Assembly: GCA_963815785.1 (NCBI GenBank)
Contig: CAWFHZ010000002.1
Span: 62,001-126,000, forward strand
Direction: 5' to 3'
Length of the DNA stretch: 64,000 bases
Source: DATFVA01 sp963815785
GTDB taxonomy: Bacteria; Bacteroidota; Ignavibacteria; Ignavibacteriales; Ignavibacteriaceae
Below are positions 25,847 to 34,328 of the stretch, one piece after another. The position numbers and the translations under genes are program-made. The notes beneath the pieces are model-generated. The model was not told the DNA's origin, made no database searches, and was given only the letters and a program-made list of their open reading frames with translations. Within the stretch, counting starts at the first letter, position 1. Every line of letters starts with the position of its first letter.

Positions 25847-27247
25847 ATGGTTGAGCAGGAAAACATATCTGTAAAAATATATTCTGATAACGATGATATT
25901 TTTTCCATCACTTCAGCTTTGAACAAACTGAAAAATCAGGATATAAATATTCTTAATCTTACTGGTGAAAAAATCACCGTGGATGAAAATGAAATTTTAA
26001 TCATAAATTTATCAGGGATTGAATCATCTTTGTTATCCCAGGTAGTTGAATTGAAGAATATATCAGGATGCAAATTGCTTTTTATTATTCCCGAATCGGA
26101 TACTTTACTTGCAGTGACAATTGCGAAGCTTGGATTTAATGACATTTTTATTTTTCCATATGAGACGTATAAATTTACTTTGTATGTTGAAGAAATTACT
26201 GAGGATTTTGAAGGTAGATTAAAGGGACAACATTTTCTTGAAGAAGAAAGTAGTCAGAATAAATTTGAGGATTTTATTGGTAACGCAGAGTCGGTTATTA
26301 AAGTCAAGACGCTTGCACAAAAAGTTGCAGCCGAACCTCAATTAAATATTCTTCTTCTTGGTGAGACTGGTACTGGGAAGGGTCTTTTAGCCAAACTTAT
26401 ACATAATAACAGCTTTAATAACACAGCTGCATTTGTTGATGTTCTTTGTACTGCTATTCCTGAATCCTTGCTTGAATCCGAACTTTTTGGGCATGAAAAA
26501 GGAGCTTTTACAAGTGCACAAAACAGAAAGATCGGATTGTTGGAAATTGCGGAGAATGGAACCTTATTTCTGGATGAAATCGGGGATTTATCTCTCAATT
26601 TACAAGCAAAGTTACTAAGAGTAATTGAGAAGAAAGTAATCCGACGACTTGGTGGTATCTCTGATATCCCGGTAAATGCAAGAATCATTTCGGCTACAAA
26701 CCGCAATCTTGTTGATATGATTAATGAAAATACATTTCGCAATGATCTGTTCTATAGGCTTAATACTGTTTCAATAGAGCTACCTCCTCTCAGGGAAAGA
26801 GGAGATGATTTATTATTGTTATTAAATAATTTTATCGCTGAATATAATATTCAATTCGCAAAGAAAATCACTAAGATAGATAATGATCTCGAGGATTTTA
26901 TTCTTAATTATAGTTGGCCGGGAAATGTGAGGGAATTAAGAAATTCTGTTGAGAGAGCAGTTTTACTCAGCGAAGGTAAAAGCCTTAATTTAAAGCATTT
27001 TTCAAGCATTATTAATTTTAAACCACCACCTGATACAGACACAGAAAAGACCAAACCAAGGTTACACCCTCATATAATTCATTTAAACCTAAATTACATT
27101 AGCACGGATCTTGAAGAACTTAACCAGTTGTATGCTGAAGAAGTGCTTAAGAAGTTTAAGGGAAACAAAACCCGGACGTCGAAACAACTTGGAATATCAA
27201 GACCAAAGTTAGATAAACTTCTAAAAAACAATGAATCTGATGACTGA
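25847..27247 (+). CDS. Sigma-54-dependent transcriptional activator with degenerate receiver domain
   Basis: 466 aa. Residues 1-125 have a receiver-like pattern (acidic SDNDD near the start), but the phospho-acceptor position reads IINLSG and the KP motif reads IFPYE, so it is probably not phosphorylated. Residues ~145-390 are the AAA+ domain: Walker A GETGTGKG, sigma-54 contact loop GAFTSA instead of GAFTGA, Walker B GTLFLDEIGD and SWPGNVRELRN. The C-terminus carries a Fis-type helix-turn-helix (TRTSKQLGISRPKLDKLL). It activates RNA polymerase-sigma-54, most likely at the -24/-12-like elements in front of the two lipoprotein genes downstream. Its signal may be relayed by the kinase-TPR protein encoded just upstream. 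Confidence 0.92.
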   Translation: MVEQENISVKIYSDNDDIFSITSALNKLKNQDINILNLTGEKITVDENEILIINLSGIESSLLSQVVELKNISGCKLLFIIPESDTLLAVTIAKLGFNDIFIFPYETYKFTLYVEEITEDFEGRLKGQHFLEEESSQNKFEDFIGNAESVIKVKTLAQKVAAEPQLNILLLGETGTGKGLLAKLIHNNSFNNTAAFVDVLCTAIPESLLESELFGHEKGAFTSAQNRKIGLLEIAENGTLFLDEIGDLSLNLQAKLLRVIEKKVIRRLGGISDIPVNARIISATNRNLVDMINENTFRNDLFYRLNTVSIELPPLRERGDDLLLLLNNFIAEYNIQFAKKITKIDNDLEDFILNYSWPGNVRELRNSVERAVLLSEGKSLNLKHFSSIINFKPPPDTDTEKTKPRLHPHIIHLNLNYISTDLEELNQLYAEEVLKKFKGNKTRTSKQLGISRPKLDKLLKNNESDD

Positions 27248-27384
27248 TCCTTGCTGTTAATTTTCAACCAAGTTGTAAAAAATTTTTACAATTTTCCCCT
27301 TTTTACCGACCCGGACAGGTAAATATTACATGCCTACATACAAGCCAATATATTATATTTTAATTGATTAAATGAATATGGTTA

Positions 27385-27400
27385 TGGCATAAACATTGGT
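27385..27400 (+). promoter_or_regulatory. Sigma-54-like -24/-12 promoter element before lipoprotein 1
   Basis: TGGCATAAACATTGGT has the -24 TGGCA and -12 TTG at the correct spacing (GG, ten bases, then the -12 pair). The -12 pair is GG instead of GC. The lipoprotein ATG is 86 nt downstream. The sigma-54 activator gene lies directly upstream. Confidence 0.5.
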
Positions 27401-27485
27401 TTATTTAAGTAACTCTTGTGAGCGCAACACGGAGTAAAAACTAAATCTATTTTCAAACTCATAATTATGAGAGGGTGTTAGTACT

Positions 27486-28042
27486 ATGAAAAAAACTCTT
27501 TTTTCCATTCTTTTTGTGGCGTTGTTGTTAGGAGGTTGTTCCGATATAAACAACAGTATAGCGCCTTCCCAGAATGGTAAAACCAGTAAATGTTCAAGAT
27601 GCCACAGGCTGTTGATCTGAATACTGAAACTACTTTCTCTGCTTCTCAGAACATTAATGGCAGTTTTGGTGGAAATCTTCAGTTAAGTGGTTCTTATCAG
27701 GGCACTTCCGGGTTGGTTACCGTTCAGGCAACTCTAAATGTCCCATCAAATGCATATCCAGGAGAGAAAGTTCTGTATGTTGCTAATAGCAGCGCATTTG
27801 CAGAAATCAATTTTAATCCTTCAATATCATTTGATGCACCAGTGCTTCTTAATGCCACCGTTTCAGGGTTGGACCTGTCCGGTGTAAATCCATCTGATGT
27901 CTATTTTGCATATATATCGGATGATGGTTCATATACAGAACCAATAAATTGTGACCAGATCACTGTTGATGTTGCACACGGAACATTATCTGTTACAAAT
28001 GCACATCTGTCACATTTTTCAAGATATATTTGGTTAAGATAA
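27486..28042 (+). pseudogene. Small lipoprotein 1, interrupted by a single-base frameshift
   Basis: ATG at 27486 gives a lipoprotein signal peptide (MKKTLFSILFV, lipobox LLGGC) that runs into a stop at about 27618. The mature domain continues in another frame from 27590 to 28042. Adding one A to the AAA run at 27588-27590 joins the two parts as SKMFKMPQAVDLN. The mature part (~140 aa) is paralogous to the lipoprotein at 29496-30047: both have GSxGGxLxLxxSY, GLDL(S/T)G(V/I)(N/D)P, and the identical ending HFSRYIWLR. The beta-rich pattern with VPSNAYPGE faintly recalls ZU5-like domains. Role unknown. It may be intact in the cell if the missing base is a sequencing error. Confidence 0.7.
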
Positions 28043-28054
28043 TTAATATTTTAG

Positions 28055-28071
28055 TATACTTGTAAAGTATA
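28055..28071 (+). terminator. Small AT-rich hairpin between lipoprotein 1 and the TPR gene
   Basis: TATACTT-GTA-AAGTATA is a 7-bp stem in the 42-nt gap. It lacks GC and a T-tail, so an attenuator or processing hairpin is as likely as a terminator. Confidence 0.25.
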
Positions 28072-28084
28072 ATCTTGAAACACA

Positions 28085-29323
28085 GTGAATAAAGAAGCAC
28101 AACACTCAATAGAGAAGATATTAGGAAGCTATTTTAGCAAGAAGGAAATTTCCGAGTATAAAAAACTTTTGAAACAAAAACCTTCTGAAGCAAATCTAGT
28201 ATCTTCTCTTACTAATTTAAATAAGAAACAATTATCCCAAATATCTCCTCCCACCTCAGAATTTCAGCATTCAATTAATATATTAATAACTTTTGCAATT
28301 GATAATTTAGAAGAAACTAAATTCTATGATTTTATTCTGCAATTATCTGATGTGGCAATAGTTAATGGTGAATACCAATCAGCAGTTGAATTGCTTCAAT
28401 ATTTGATAAAATCTGTTAGTAAAAAAGAAAATCTAATCGCGTTTCAGTCCCATGGATTATATCTGTTAGCCACTGTTTACAGTCGTTTATCCGAGTGGGC
28501 AAAGAGTATTTCGACTCTTAATAAGGCAAAACATTTATTTGAAAAACAAAAAGATTTCAGAGGGTATGTACGTTGCGAAAATCTTTTAGGAGTTATTCAT
28601 CTTGATTATGGTAAACTTGATAAAGCAGAAAAATATTTTGAAAATTGTTTATCATATCTTGATATTTCCAATGATACTAATCTTATGGGAATGATTGAAA
28701 TTAATCTTGGAGTTGTAAATGGAATGATGGGAGCCTATGAGGAGTCCTATACTTATTTCCACAGGGCATTAGTAAAGTTTAATAAATTAAAAAATATACT
28801 CAGGATAATAGAATTAAGACACAATCTCGGACTATTGCACACGCATAGAGGTGAGTATAAACTAGCACTTGGGGAAATAGACCAAAGTATAAATTTTGCA
28901 AATAAATTAAATTATGTTTCAAACCTTACCATTTCATACTTAACTAAAGCATTTATCTATATTCAGCTAAATGATTTGGCTCTGGCAAATGCTTTTTCAG
29001 ATAAATCTCTTGAACTTAGTTATAAATTAAATGACAGGTTGTCCGTAGCAGATAATCTTAAACTAAAAGGGATCATAGAAAGAGAGAGTAATAATTTTAG
29101 CCAGGCAGAAATTTATTTTCAAACCAGTTTGAGAATAAATGACGAATTGGAAAACAAATTAAACCATGCTGAAACATCAGTTGAATTGGGTATTTTGTAC
29201 AAGCAAATGGGAAAAACTGAAGCCGCATTAAAATCCTTAAATTCCGCTTTGAATTATTACAGATCAATCAAACATAATGAGGAAATTGAACGGATTCAGA
29301 AACTTCTTCAGGATTTTAGTTAA
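28085..29323 (+). CDS. TPR-repeat protein
   Basis: 412 aa, no signal peptide. Tandem TPR units cover ~100-410, e.g. GYVRCENLLGVIHLDYGKL, MGMIEINLGVVNGMMGAYEE, LRHNLGLLHTHRGEYKLA and ETSVELGILYKQMGKTEAAL. The N-terminal 70 residues are not repeats. The start is GTG at 28085. The repeats look like those of the kinase-linked TPR region encoded at 24769-25836, which suggests a common origin or shared partners. It follows lipoprotein 1 by 42 nt and is probably expressed from the same sigma-54-like promoter. Confidence 0.85.
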   Translation: MNKEAQHSIEKILGSYFSKKEISEYKKLLKQKPSEANLVSSLTNLNKKQLSQISPPTSEFQHSINILITFAIDNLEETKFYDFILQLSDVAIVNGEYQSAVELLQYLIKSVSKKENLIAFQSHGLYLLATVYSRLSEWAKSISTLNKAKHLFEKQKDFRGYVRCENLLGVIHLDYGKLDKAEKYFENCLSYLDISNDTNLMGMIEINLGVVNGMMGAYEESYTYFHRALVKFNKLKNILRIIELRHNLGLLHTHRGEYKLALGEIDQSINFANKLNYVSNLTISYLTKAFIYIQLNDLALANAFSDKSLELSYKLNDRLSVADNLKLKGIIERESNNFSQAEIYFQTSLRINDELENKLNHAETSVELGILYKQMGKTEAALKSLNSALNYYRSIKHNEEIERIQKLLQDFS

Positions 29324-29424
29324 TATCCTTCCAAATCAGCCCGGTATTTATTTCATTTCTGAAAAATTTACCGAGAAACTTTTCCTTGAAAATCAATTAT
29401 TTAATCAAAAACAAAGCAATTCGC

Positions 29425-29440
29425 TGGCAGAAAACTTGTT
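29425..29440 (+). promoter_or_regulatory. Sigma-54-like -24/-12 promoter element before lipoprotein 2
   Basis: TGGCAGAAAACTTGTT has the same TGGCA-N6-TTG layout as the element at 27385. The -12 pair is GT instead of GC. It lies 55 nt before the lipoprotein ATG. Confidence 0.5.
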
Positions 29441-29495
29441 ATGACTTAACTATTAGTCGCTAAATATATTTAACTACTTTATGGATAGGTTTGTT

Positions 29496-30047
29496 ATGAA
29501 AAAATCATTACTACTTCTGGTTCCTTTTATTTTTCTTATCGCTGGGTGTTCGCAATTTGACTCCACACCAACTTCACCAGTTATGACTGAAAAATCTGTC
29601 ATACAATTACCGCACAATAATTCAACTAACGTTGAAAATTTATTTTCTGTTACAGAAGATATTGTCGGCAGCCAGGGTGGGCAAATCAAATTAAATGAAT
29701 CATATATTTCTTCCAATGGAAAGGTCAGCATAAAAGCAAAACTGAAGATACCTAAGAATGCTTTCTCCGGCGAAGAAACAATGGGATATCAAATAAATGA
29801 TGGAGAAGCCTCGGTTGATTTTTCACCATCAATGAGTTTTAATAAAGATTTATTATTTGATCTCAAATTTACAGGACTGGACTTGACAGGAATTGATCCA
29901 AATGATGTTCAATTTCTATATGTGGCCCCTGATGGAACAACTCATCCGGTTCAGTACTCTGAAATGACAGTCGATGTTGATAAAGGGATACTTGAAGTTA
30001 AAGATGCTTTAATTACCCATTTTTCCAGATACATTTGGTTAAGGTAA
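29496..30047 (+). CDS. Small lipoprotein 2
   Basis: 183 aa. Signal peptide MKKSLLLLVPFIFLIAGC with lipobox LIAGC, so a lipid-anchored envelope protein. The mature part is beta-rich: GSQGGQIKLNESY, IPKNAFSGEET, FSPSMSFNKDLLFDLKF and GLDLTGIDPNDVQF, ending in HFSRYIWLR, identical to the end of lipoprotein 1. An in-frame ATG at 29481 exists, but the start at 29496 has GGATAGG at SD distance and gives a clean signal peptide. It is followed by a terminator and so is a single-gene unit under a sigma-54-like promoter. Function unknown. Confidence 0.8.
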   Translation: MKKSLLLLVPFIFLIAGCSQFDSTPTSPVMTEKSVIQLPHNNSTNVENLFSVTEDIVGSQGGQIKLNESYISSNGKVSIKAKLKIPKNAFSGEETMGYQINDGEASVDFSPSMSFNKDLLFDLKFTGLDLTGIDPNDVQFLYVAPDGTTHPVQYSEMTVDVDKGILEVKDALITHFSRYIWLR

Positions 30048-30068
30048 ATTAAAATAAATATGTCAATT

Positions 30069-30105
30069 GATGCTTAATTCTTGTAGAATTAGGCATCTGG
30101 TTTTT
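30069..30105 (+). terminator. Terminator of lipoprotein 2 gene
   Basis: GATGCTTAATTC and GAATTAGGCATC pair over 12 positions (one G-T) with a 5-nt loop, followed by TGGTTTTT. Confidence 0.75.
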
Positions 30106-30155
30106 AAAAGTGAAAGTATTTCCGTTTATAGTTAATTATTCTAATTTTAGTTTAT

Positions 30156-30163
30156 TACCTTTG
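30156..30163 (+). promoter_or_regulatory. -7 element before the GAF-ATPase kinase
   Basis: TACCTTTG matches TAnnTTTG, 21 nt before the ATG. No clear -33 TTG is seen. Confidence 0.35.
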
Positions 30164-30184
30164 TTTGTTTAGCAACAGGATTAA

Positions 30185-31486
30185 ATGAAATTTAACGAGT
30201 TTAAAAAGAATTTGGATGAGTCAGCAAGTATTGCTTCACCAGATGAACCAGTTGAAAAAATAAAGAATCTGGAAGTAATACTGGATATTGTTAAAAGTAT
30301 TAATAGCTCATTAATACTTGAGGATGTGCTGGAACTTGTTTTAAAAAATGCAATAAAACTTACCAATTCAGAACGCGGATTTATTGTTTTAAAAAATAAT
30401 TCAGGTGAACTGGAATTTAAACTTGGTTTGGATTCCACAGATAATAAACTGCCTGAATCTTTATTTGAAGTAAGTACTACAGTAGTAGAAGATGTTTTCG
30501 ACACAGGGCAATCAAAATTTATTGAAGGGGCACAGAGCGATAATTATGATCCCAGCAAGAGTATATTAAAACTTGAATTGCAGACGATTCTTTGTTCGCC
30601 ATTAATTACAGAAAGTAAAAAAATCGGTGTAATATATGTTGACAGTAAATTCCTCCACAAAATCCGGGTAAGAGAGATTACTGATACTTTTGAAATTCTG
30701 GCAGGACAAGCCGCAATTGCAATCAGAAATGCCCAGCTCTATCATGGACAGATTAATGCGTACAATGCTTTGCAGGAAGCAAATACTCAACTTATTCTTG
30801 CTGAAAGAAAAGCTCTGAAGTCTAGTATAGATTCCGAGATAGGGCAATCATTACAAGGACTTGTTCATCTTGCTCTGCTTGAAACTGAAAGTCTGATGAG
30901 AGTAATTGAAAAAACTCACAAAGATATTGAATCAAAGAATTTAGATATCGACACAATATTTTTCGACAGGTTAAAATTAAAATCCAAAGTAGCCATCGAC
31001 AGTATTCGGAATATTCAGAAATATGCTCAGGTTTTACTCGAAACATCTATTGTGAATCTTAATAAAGACCATGGTGATTTAAACAAAACCGTACAATCCG
31101 TTATTAAATATTTATCACCAATGAAAAAATTTAATAAAGTTACTTTTGAAACTGAATTTAATACTGTCCCTTTGTGCACATATGATTCAAGCCAGATTCA
31201 GCACCTTATTGTTCATCTTTTTACTAACTCTACTGAAGCCCGTCCGGATGTAACAATAAAAGTCAAAACTTATTCAACTGATGCAAAAATCAATATTGAA
31301 ATACAGGATAATGGTCCTGGCTTCCCAGAGGAAAAATTAAATAATCCTTTTGAACTTCCAACCACAAGAGGAAGTGGGTATGGACTATTTCTTTGTAAAA
31401 GTATAATAGATCAGCATAACGGCAGCATTGAAATATCGAAAAAAGGTGAGGGGACAACTATAGTTTTTTCATTACCGGTTAATTAG
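30185..31486 (+). CDS. GAF-domain sensor kinase
   Basis: 433 aa. A GAF domain spans ~25-180 (SERGFIVLKNNSGELEF ... GVIYVDSKF ... FEILAGQAAIAIRNAQLY). A helical dimerisation region follows without a recognisable H-box (HExxxP); the only His there is in LVHLALLE. The C-terminal ~110 residues are a HATPase domain with N-box HLFTNSTEA, DNGPGFPEE and a GSGYGLFLCKSI lid. It may be a histidine kinase with an unusual phospho-acceptor, or an ATPase that acts with the hybrid kinase starting 6 nt downstream. Cytoplasmic, with no membrane segments. Probably the second half of the signalling island. Confidence 0.82.
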   Translation: MKFNEFKKNLDESASIASPDEPVEKIKNLEVILDIVKSINSSLILEDVLELVLKNAIKLTNSERGFIVLKNNSGELEFKLGLDSTDNKLPESLFEVSTTVVEDVFDTGQSKFIEGAQSDNYDPSKSILKLELQTILCSPLITESKKIGVIYVDSKFLHKIRVREITDTFEILAGQAAIAIRNAQLYHGQINAYNALQEANTQLILAERKALKSSIDSEIGQSLQGLVHLALLETESLMRVIEKTHKDIESKNLDIDTIFFDRLKLKSKVAIDSIRNIQKYAQVLLETSIVNLNKDHGDLNKTVQSVIKYLSPMKKFNKVTFETEFNTVPLCTYDSSQIQHLIVHLFTNSTEARPDVTIKVKTYSTDAKINIEIQDNGPGFPEEKLNNPFELPTTRGSGYGLFLCKSIIDQHNGSIEISKKGEGTTIVFSLPVN

Positions 31487-31492
31487 AAATTT

Positions 31493-33022
31493 ATGGCAGA
31501 TAAGAACTTAAAATATTTTTCTGTTTTTTATGATCTCATTCCTCATCCGGTTCAGATAATAAATGATAAAGGAACTATAGTTTATATTAATAATGCTTTT
31601 GGTAAGCAGTGGGGATACAATTTAAATGAACTGAAGGAATACTCAGTCTTTAAAGATTTCGAACTTAGGAAAAACGGAATTCAGGAAGTTATTCACAAAG
31701 CACTTTCTGAAAAAAATAATTTTACTGTAGAAAACTATGCCGATTCTCTTTTAAGAAGCAAAGAAATTACCATCCCTTTTTTTAACACTAACCTGTTTCA
31801 CATTTCATTCGATAATTCAGATTATATAGTTCTATTCCATCTCGATCAGACAGAAACTATGCTTACCGAAGAGGAAATTAAAAAAACAAGACTCAGTAAT
31901 AAAGAATCTGAAAGATTGAAAAATACTTTCTTAAATGTTCTTTCACATGAATTGAGAACACCTCTTAATATCATTCTTGGTTATTCATCAATTATAAAGG
32001 AAAACCTGAAAGACAAACTTGGTCCGGAAGATAAAATTTATCTGGATAATCTTTACAGCGGAAGTGAAAGGCTTTTCCGAAGTATTACGCAAATGCTTGA
32101 TTTTGCACAGCTGGAAGCAGGAAATTATAAACTAAATATCCAGACAGTGGATTTGGTAGGTATACTAAAATCAAGTATTAACCTTATAAAAGATAATGTT
32201 TCTAAAAAAAATATAGATTTAAAAACAAATTTTACAAAAGAGAAAATTTTTGTCGATGTTGATATTCAATGCGTTGAAAATATACTGAGTAACCTGCTTA
32301 ACAATGCTGAGAAGTTTACAAAAAAAGGATTTATAGAAATCGAAACAGATATTCTGGAAGAAAGAGAACTGGCAATCTGTAGAATAAAGGATTCGGGTAT
32401 CGGAATTTCCACTGAATATATGGACCATCTTTTCAAACCATTCAGCCAGGAGGATTTGAATATCGGAAGGAACTTTGAAGGTAATGGTCTCGGATTAGCA
32501 CTTGCAAAAAAATATATAGAAAAACTTGGCGGTTCACTTCTTGTAGATAGTATAAAAGGAGTCGGCACAACTTTCACATTTACACTTCCTTTATCTCAGA
32601 ATATTAATTATGATGCAGAGACAGTTAAAAATATTGGAAGTAAAAAAGAAATTCTGATGCTGGATAATACCGGAGAATCTTATGAATTAATAAAAGCTTT
32701 TTTGAAAAATTCGCATAGTGTTAAAATTTTCTCTATACGGGAATTTAAAATTGATATTGTTTTAAATGGAAATTACGGTGTGATTATTTTTGATGTTAAT
32801 CCCAGTCTCTGGACACAGAGCCTTATTATATGCAAAGACCTCAAGAAAAATGATCCTTACAAAAGACCGATTATTATTTTATCCAGTGAATCAATTGAAT
32901 CAAGAATTGATGAATTTTTTCACGCCGGGGCAGATAAATTTCTGATAAAACCCTTTTCCAAAACAGAGCTACTCAAATCTCTTGATCAAATAGAGAAACA
33001 AACCTTCCAGACAATAAACTAA
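31493..33022 (+). CDS. PAS-containing hybrid histidine kinase with C-terminal receiver
   Basis: 509 aa. A PAS domain at ~5-120 starts FYDLIPHPVQIINDKGTIVYINNAFG. HisKA has NVLSHELRTPLNIILGYSS with the phospho-His. HATPase has NLLNNAEKFT, IKDSGIGIS and GNGLGLALAKKY. The receiver at ~385-505 has the acceptor Asp in VIIFDVNPS and Lys in DKFLIKPFSK. No transmembrane segment, so a cytoplasmic sensor. It lies 6 nt after the GAF kinase. No separate output regulator follows; it ends 2 nt from the convergent crtW stop. Confidence 0.92.
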   Translation: MADKNLKYFSVFYDLIPHPVQIINDKGTIVYINNAFGKQWGYNLNELKEYSVFKDFELRKNGIQEVIHKALSEKNNFTVENYADSLLRSKEITIPFFNTNLFHISFDNSDYIVLFHLDQTETMLTEEEIKKTRLSNKESERLKNTFLNVLSHELRTPLNIILGYSSIIKENLKDKLGPEDKIYLDNLYSGSERLFRSITQMLDFAQLEAGNYKLNIQTVDLVGILKSSINLIKDNVSKKNIDLKTNFTKEKIFVDVDIQCVENILSNLLNNAEKFTKKGFIEIETDILEERELAICRIKDSGIGISTEYMDHLFKPFSQEDLNIGRNFEGNGLGLALAKKYIEKLGGSLLVDSIKGVGTTFTFTLPLSQNINYDAETVKNIGSKKEILMLDNTGESYELIKAFLKNSHSVKIFSIREFKIDIVLNGNYGVIIFDVNPSLWTQSLIICKDLKKNDPYKRPIIILSSESIESRIDEFFHAGADKFLIKPFSKTELLKSLDQIEKQTFQTIN

Positions 33023-33024
33023 TT

Positions 33025-33693
33025 CTACTTTAATTTATACAGTTTCCACCACGGAGTTCCTGGGGAATCATGGTGTTCAAAATGATACCCGAAAAAGTAG
33101 CAGGATAACATTCCCCATAAATGATTTTTGTTCTGAGTCCGGGCATTGTGCGGTTTCATTGAATGAACATGTGGATATTTATGAGGAAGATAAGTTCCGA
33201 AATAAAATAATTGCATTGTTCCAAGAAATGCAGGAATAACCCAATACATAAATATGGATACTTCATTAAACCAGATCTTTAAAACATTAAATATAACTGC
33301 CATTGTTATCAACTGAAGAATTGTGGTGTACCGGAATAAAAATACTGCCCACCATACAATGAACTTCTGGGAATCTTTATAAAAATCAGGATCATCAGCT
33401 TCTCCCGGATTGTTATGATGTTTATGATGATTTAACAACAGCTTATTGTATGATAGCCCGGCAAAAAGAAATGAAGATAGTCTGCCGAAATTATCATTGA
33501 CTGTTTTACTCTTGGTTATATTTCCATGCATTGCATCATGACCTGTTATGAATAGTCCGGTATAGAGATAGCCCTGAAAAAAAATGTGAAAATAGAGCAA
33601 AGGGTTTGTGAAATCTAAAGGGAAAAACCATAAACAATAATATAAATGTGTGCCCCAGGAAACTATGATTAACGAAGAGATGATTATTCCCAT
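33025..33693 (-). CDS. crtW: CrtW-type beta-carotene 4-ketolase
   Basis: 222 aa membrane di-iron enzyme. The three His clusters of CrtW are present: GHDAMHGN, NHHKHHNNPGEADDPDF and the final FFGYHFEHHDSPGTPWW, plus LPHKYPHVHSMKPHNAR. It adds a 4-keto group to a beta-ionone ring. It is slightly shorter than typical CrtW (about 240-260 aa) at the N-terminus. It is the last gene of the carotenoid operon, 8 nt after cruF. Because the lycopene cyclase here probably makes one ring, the expected substrate is a monocyclic carotenoid. A CrtR/CrtZ hydroxylase is less likely given the HDAMHG motif. Confidence 0.85.
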   Translation of the reverse strand: MGIIISSLIIVSWGTHLYYCLWFFPLDFTNPLLYFHIFFQGYLYTGLFITGHDAMHGNITKSKTVNDNFGRLSSFLFAGLSYNKLLLNHHKHHNNPGEADDPDFYKDSQKFIVWWAVFLFRYTTILQLITMAVIFNVLKIWFNEVSIFMYWVIPAFLGTMQLFYFGTYLPHKYPHVHSMKPHNARTQNKNHLWGMLSCYFFGYHFEHHDSPGTPWWKLYKLK

Positions 33694-33701
33694 AAAATGT
33701 C

Positions 33702-34328
33702 TTAAATAAATAGTGATAAGAGTGCAAAGAATATAAACTGAATGAAAAAATAATTTTCAGGCAGCCTTTCAATTGTTTCAACTTTAATTAAGTCATACAA
33801 TAATGAAGCAATAAACGAAATACCAAACCAGGAATAATAATTTTTCAAAGGGATAATCCCTGAATGCCATTCCCAGTAATTTAATTTTACAGCTACAGGT
33901 TCAAGTACAAGATCAAATAACACAGCAAGAGTTCCGGTTAATAAAGCTGTCAAAAAAATGTTTTTATCTATTTGTTCGGCAATTGTTATGGCTCCTAATA
34001 TCACTATTACCCAGTTAAAACCAATTATTAGAGGAACCCCGAGTATTTTTAAGCCCAGAGTGTTTCCATAAAAATAATCACCGAAAATCACTCCCGTTTT
34101 TGTCCCGATAACCTCTGCAAAAAAAGTGAAAATATATATTACTAAACACCAAAGAAGAAATTTATATTTCCCATTTCGGTAACTAAAATAAAAAACACCA
34201 ATACCCGTTATCAGAAGTACAAACGGAGTAAGTAGCAGCATATACGGACGAATCCAAGTAATAATGTGTCCCACTAATCCAACGAAGAAAACAACATAAA
34301 GAAAAATTGTAGTACGGTCACTTTTCAA
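33702..34328 (-). CDS. cruF: Carotenoid 1',2'-hydratase, CruF-like (DUF422)
   Basis: 208 aa integral membrane protein with about seven hydrophobic segments. The family core is EVIGTKTGVIFGDYFYG followed by ILGVPLIIGFNWVIVILG, and further on VAVKLNYWEW. CruF-type proteins add water to the psi end of gamma-carotene to give the 1'-hydroxy group that can then be glycosylated. Its start overlaps the glycosyltransferase stop by 4 nt. The neighbouring genes give the function; the family also contains bacterioruberin hydratases in archaea. Confidence 0.85.
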   Translation of the reverse strand: MKSDRTTIFLYVVFFVGLVGHIITWIRPYMLLLTPFVLLITGIGVFYFSYRNGKYKFLLWCLVIYIFTFFAEVIGTKTGVIFGDYFYGNTLGLKILGVPLIIGFNWVIVILGAITIAEQIDKNIFLTALLTGTLAVLFDLVLEPVAVKLNYWEWHSGIIPLKNYYSWFGISFIASLLYDLIKVETIERLPENYFFIQFIFFALLSLFI

